A stretch of DNA of 7,103 nt from Candidatus Hydrogenedentota bacterium (GTDB lineage: Bacteria > Hydrogenedentota > Hydrogenedentia > Hydrogenedentales > SLHB01). Numbering within the stretch: position 1 is the stretch's first letter; every line of letters starts with the position of its first letter. Below the pieces are notes generated by a model. That model worked only from the letters and a program-made list of their open reading frames with translations. It was not told the origin of the DNA and made no database searches. Of this stretch, positions 5,174 through 7,103 are shown one piece after another. Position numbers and translations under genes: made by a program. Location of the stretch: assembly GCA_003557825.1 (NCBI GenBank), contig PWNM01000040.1, positions 1 to 7,103 of the forward strand. Reading direction: 5' to 3'.

Positions 5174-6795
5174 ACATCCCCAGACCCCGTTCATGGATGC
5201 AATGGGGGCGGCGTCTTTGTCAAGCGGTTTTTCTGCTGCTCTTTGTCTGGCTGGTATTGGTAACACGGTTATACGACGAGGGAGAAGCGCCTCCTCTGCT
5301 AAGCGTGTTCTTCGAGCTAAATCCACTGATCGCGCTGGTGAAGTGGATTAGCGCACGGACCATTGCGACTGGTTTGTTGCTTGCATTGCTTACGATCGTA
5401 GGCACGTTGATACTGGGGCGCGTCTTCTGTGGCTGGGTATGCCCCTTTGGCGCGTTCCATCACCTTGTCGCCTGGTTCCGCAAACGGCCCGAAGCTTCCG
5501 CTCTGCCTGAAGACCGTTCCATTTGGCAGCGAGGCAAGTATCTGGTACTCGTTGTCTTGTTGGTGATGGCTGTCTTTGGCGTACATTGGATCGGTATACT
5601 CGATCCTTTGGCCCTTTTCTATCGCAGTTTGGCCGTTGTCGCCTATCCAGCAGCGCAATATGCTGTCGACGATGCCTCTACGTCGATTTTTCAGGCGGAT
5701 CCCAGCATTGGCTCTTTCGAAATCACTTCCGTAAGCGAGCCTGCGTACCGGTTTATGCGCGATAGGGTGTTTCGCGTTGGGCGACAGGCATTTGTTGGCG
5801 GAGCGACCATCGGGCTAATTTTTTTGGGATTAGCCGGACTCAATTTCGTGAAACCCCGGTTCTGGTGTCGCTATGTATGTCCCCTTGGTGGATTATTGGG
5901 GCTTGTGTCCATTCGGCCTTCTCTACGGTTGGTTCGTGATGAAGATACCTGCAATGAATGCGGCCGATGCGGGCGTGCCTGCCCCGCCGCTGCCCAGCCT
6001 CACAAACATGGCGAATGGCTTCCAACCGAATGCTATGTCTGCTGGAACTGTGTTGCTGCCTGCAACTTCAAAGGTCTTTCGTTTGCCTTTGAGTCGCCTC
6101 TGTCACGTCCCAAGGTCGGTTCGCTTGATCTGTCTCGGCGTGCGGTTATTGCTGCAGGCATCGGCGGATTCGCCGGACTTTTTGCTTTCAGGCTGACACC
6201 CCATGCGCAGGGACAAATCTATCCCCCCGATTTGGTTCGCCCCCCGGGAAGTCGGCCCGAACGAGAGTTCTTGCAGCGATGCATCCAATGCGGCGTGTGC
6301 ATGCGCGGGTGCCCAACCAATGCGCTTCATCCTGCTGGCTTTTTTGAGGCCGGCATCGAAGGGCTTTGGACACCCATGGTCGTAGCCAAACGCGGTTATT
6401 GTCAGCATACGTGCAATCAATGCGGGATTATCTGTCCAACGGGAGCAATACAACCCCTGTCGTTGGAGGAAAAGCAGTCCACCTCCATTGGGCTGGCCTT
6501 TTTCGACACCACCCGATGTCTGCCCTATGCCTTTAATCGGGAGTGCATCATCTGCGAGGAGCATTGCCCCGTAACTCCTAAGGCCATCACGTTTGTAACC
6601 CGTGAGATTGAGATCGGAGATGGCCAAACGCAGATGATTCGCCAGCCACAGGTTGATCCAGACCAATGTATTGGTTGTGGGATCTGCGAGTGGTCGTGCG
6701 TATTTTCCGATCGCGCAGCCATCCGCATCACCAGCGCCGGAGAGTCGCGTCACTCAAGAAACCAGCCCATTTTACCGAGTTTCGGTCCATATTAA
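5170..6795 (+). CDS. NapH-NapG-like fused membrane polyferredoxin
   Basis: This 541-residue protein begins at a GTG overlapping the DUF362 stop codon (GTGA), with GGGAG 11 bases upstream. Residues 1-310 resemble NapH/MauN-type quinol-linked membrane proteins. There are four hydrophobic helices (about 18-35, 63-85, 123-144 and 207-227) and two CxxxCP motifs after helices 2 and 4 (C87/C91 and C233/C237). A 2[4Fe-4S] ferredoxin follows (C261-C264-C267-C271 and C288-C291-C294-C298). Residues 320-541 resemble NapG/MauM: a twin-arginine SRR (322-324) and a fifth helix (325-342), then cysteine groups at 371-381, 411-422, 450-466 and 500-510, enough for about four more clusters. By charge, the N-terminal helices would place the first ferredoxin in the cytoplasm and the C-terminal clusters outside. 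The expected role is electron transfer between quinol and an exported redox protein. The Nap-like name reflects architecture only; no nitrate reductase gene is present. Confidence 0.9.
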   Translation: MNIPRPRSWMQWGRRLCQAVFLLLFVWLVLVTRLYDEGEAPPLLSVFFELNPLIALVKWISARTIATGLLLALLTIVGTLILGRVFCGWVCPFGAFHHLVAWFRKRPEASALPEDRSIWQRGKYLVLVVLLVMAVFGVHWIGILDPLALFYRSLAVVAYPAAQYAVDDASTSIFQADPSIGSFEITSVSEPAYRFMRDRVFRVGRQAFVGGATIGLIFLGLAGLNFVKPRFWCRYVCPLGGLLGLVSIRPSLRLVRDEDTCNECGRCGRACPAAAQPHKHGEWLPTECYVCWNCVAACNFKGLSFAFESPLSRPKVGSLDLSRRAVIAAGIGGFAGLFAFRLTPHAQGQIYPPDLVRPPGSRPEREFLQRCIQCGVCMRGCPTNALHPAGFFEAGIEGLWTPMVVAKRGYCQHTCNQCGIICPTGAIQPLSLEEKQSTSIGLAFFDTTRCLPYAFNRECIICEEHCPVTPKAITFVTREIEIGDGQTQMIRQPQVDPDQCIGCGICEWSCVFSDRAAIRITSAGESRHSRNQPILPSFGPY

Positions 6796-6806
6796 GGCAA
6801 CGGCCT

Positions 6807-6844
6807 GGTGCACCGCCTACACGCGTGAGGCGGTGTACCTTTAT
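6807..6844 (+). terminator. Hairpin terminator after the polyferredoxin gene
   Basis: A 12-bp stem (6807-6818 with 6828-6839, one G-U pair) encloses a 9-base loop and is followed by TTTAT. It begins 11 bases after the TAA of the polyferredoxin gene. The stem is strong, but the T-tract is short, so termination may be partial. It separates the DUF362 operon from the nucleotidyltransferase gene downstream. Confidence 0.7.
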
Positions 6845-6918
6845 GGCCCGACGGCAACCTTTCCTGAGAGCAAGTGAATCCGGTACTATACGTGCGCAAC
6901 ACAGGAGGACTGATTCGC

Positions 6919-7103
6919 ATGACGGAACAATCATCTAACAAGCGTATGGCGGTCATCATGGCCGGGGGGTCTGGAGAACGTTTCTGGCCCTTGTCGCGAA
7001 GGCTTCGACCTAAGCAATTGCTTCACCTTACCAGTGGGGCGGAGACTATGCTAGCCGAAGCCGTGTCGCGCATGGCTCCACTGATTCCGGTTGAACACAT
7101 CCA
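6919..7103 (+). CDS. manC: Mannose-1-phosphate guanylyltransferase-like protein, 3'-truncated by window
   Basis: Only the first 61 codons are present. The start is chosen from the AGGAGG at 6903-6908, 10 bases before the ATG, and from the position of the conserved motif. Residues 11-33 carry the nucleotidyltransferase signature AVIMAGGSGERFWPLSR followed by RPKQLL. This is the pyrophosphorylase loop of enzymes that make GDP-mannose from mannose-1-phosphate and GTP in the cytoplasm. The F-W-P-L-S-R and P-K-Q pattern favours the mannose-1-phosphate guanylyltransferase branch over glucose-1-phosphate enzymes. Whether a C-terminal isomerase domain follows cannot be seen. GDP-mannose feeds exopolysaccharide, lipopolysaccharide and GDP-fucose synthesis. 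The gene lies behind a terminator, so it probably has its own promoter in the 6845-6900 gap, where only a weak TACTAT -10-like box (6882-6887) is visible. Confidence 0.9.
   Translation, partial: MTEQSSNKRMAVIMAGGSGERFWPLSRRLRPKQLLHLTSGAETMLAEAVSRMAPLIPVEHI

Noticed and set aside
6103..6753. 216-codon open frame on the minus strand opposite the polyferredoxin
   Set aside because: It is antisense to conserved cysteine motifs and shows no domain or SD of its own.

Overview
This looks like a stretch of bacterial chromosome with moderate GC, from a Gram-negative-type organism. It has a periplasm, Tat export, cell-surface or exported proteins, and strong AGGAGG-type Shine-Dalgarno (SD) sites. The combination of an exported FG-GAP propeller protein, a Tat-exported DUF362 protein and a NapH/NapG-like polyferredoxin is reminiscent of PVC-group or related candidate phyla (for example Hydrogenedentota or Sumerlaeota). 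That placement is a guess from gene content; no marker gene here fixes the taxonomy. There is no integrase, transposase, CRISPR array or phage gene.

Layout. At the left edge, on the + strand, is the C-terminal two-thirds of a TgpA-type membrane transglutaminase (1-1458, 5' end cut by the window). It converges, with a 14-base gap, on a minus-strand pair: pdxA (2705-3727) followed by an exported seven-bladed FG-GAP/VCBS propeller protein (1473-2708). The two minus-strand genes share an ATGA stop/start overlap. Upstream of pdxA, also on the minus strand, lie a complete tRNA-Glu(CTC) with encoded CCA, a strong intrinsic terminator behind it and a good sigma70-like promoter in front of it.

From about 4045 onward the window reads on the + strand. 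An untranslated leader with several hairpins precedes a Tat-exported DUF362 protein (4244-5173). This overlaps by GTGA with a 541-residue membrane polyferredoxin (5170-6795) that looks like NapH fused to NapG. A hairpin terminator (6807-6844) closes this two-gene operon. The right edge holds the first 61 codons of a mannose-1-phosphate guanylyltransferase-like gene (6919 onward), which probably begins a polysaccharide or nucleotide-sugar gene set.

How the genes work together. The DUF362/polyferredoxin pair is the most interesting part. The sequence suggests a quinol-linked, membrane-anchored iron-sulfur wire passing electrons across the membrane to, or in concert with, an exported DUF362 protein of unknown function. 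The polyferredoxin has a twin-arginine motif before its last membrane helix. This suggests that its C-terminal cluster domain is exported by Tat after its first four helices have been inserted by Sec. The other genes (cell-envelope transglutaminase, vitamin B6 synthesis, tRNA, GDP-mannose synthesis) are ordinary chromosomal functions with no evident link to that pair.
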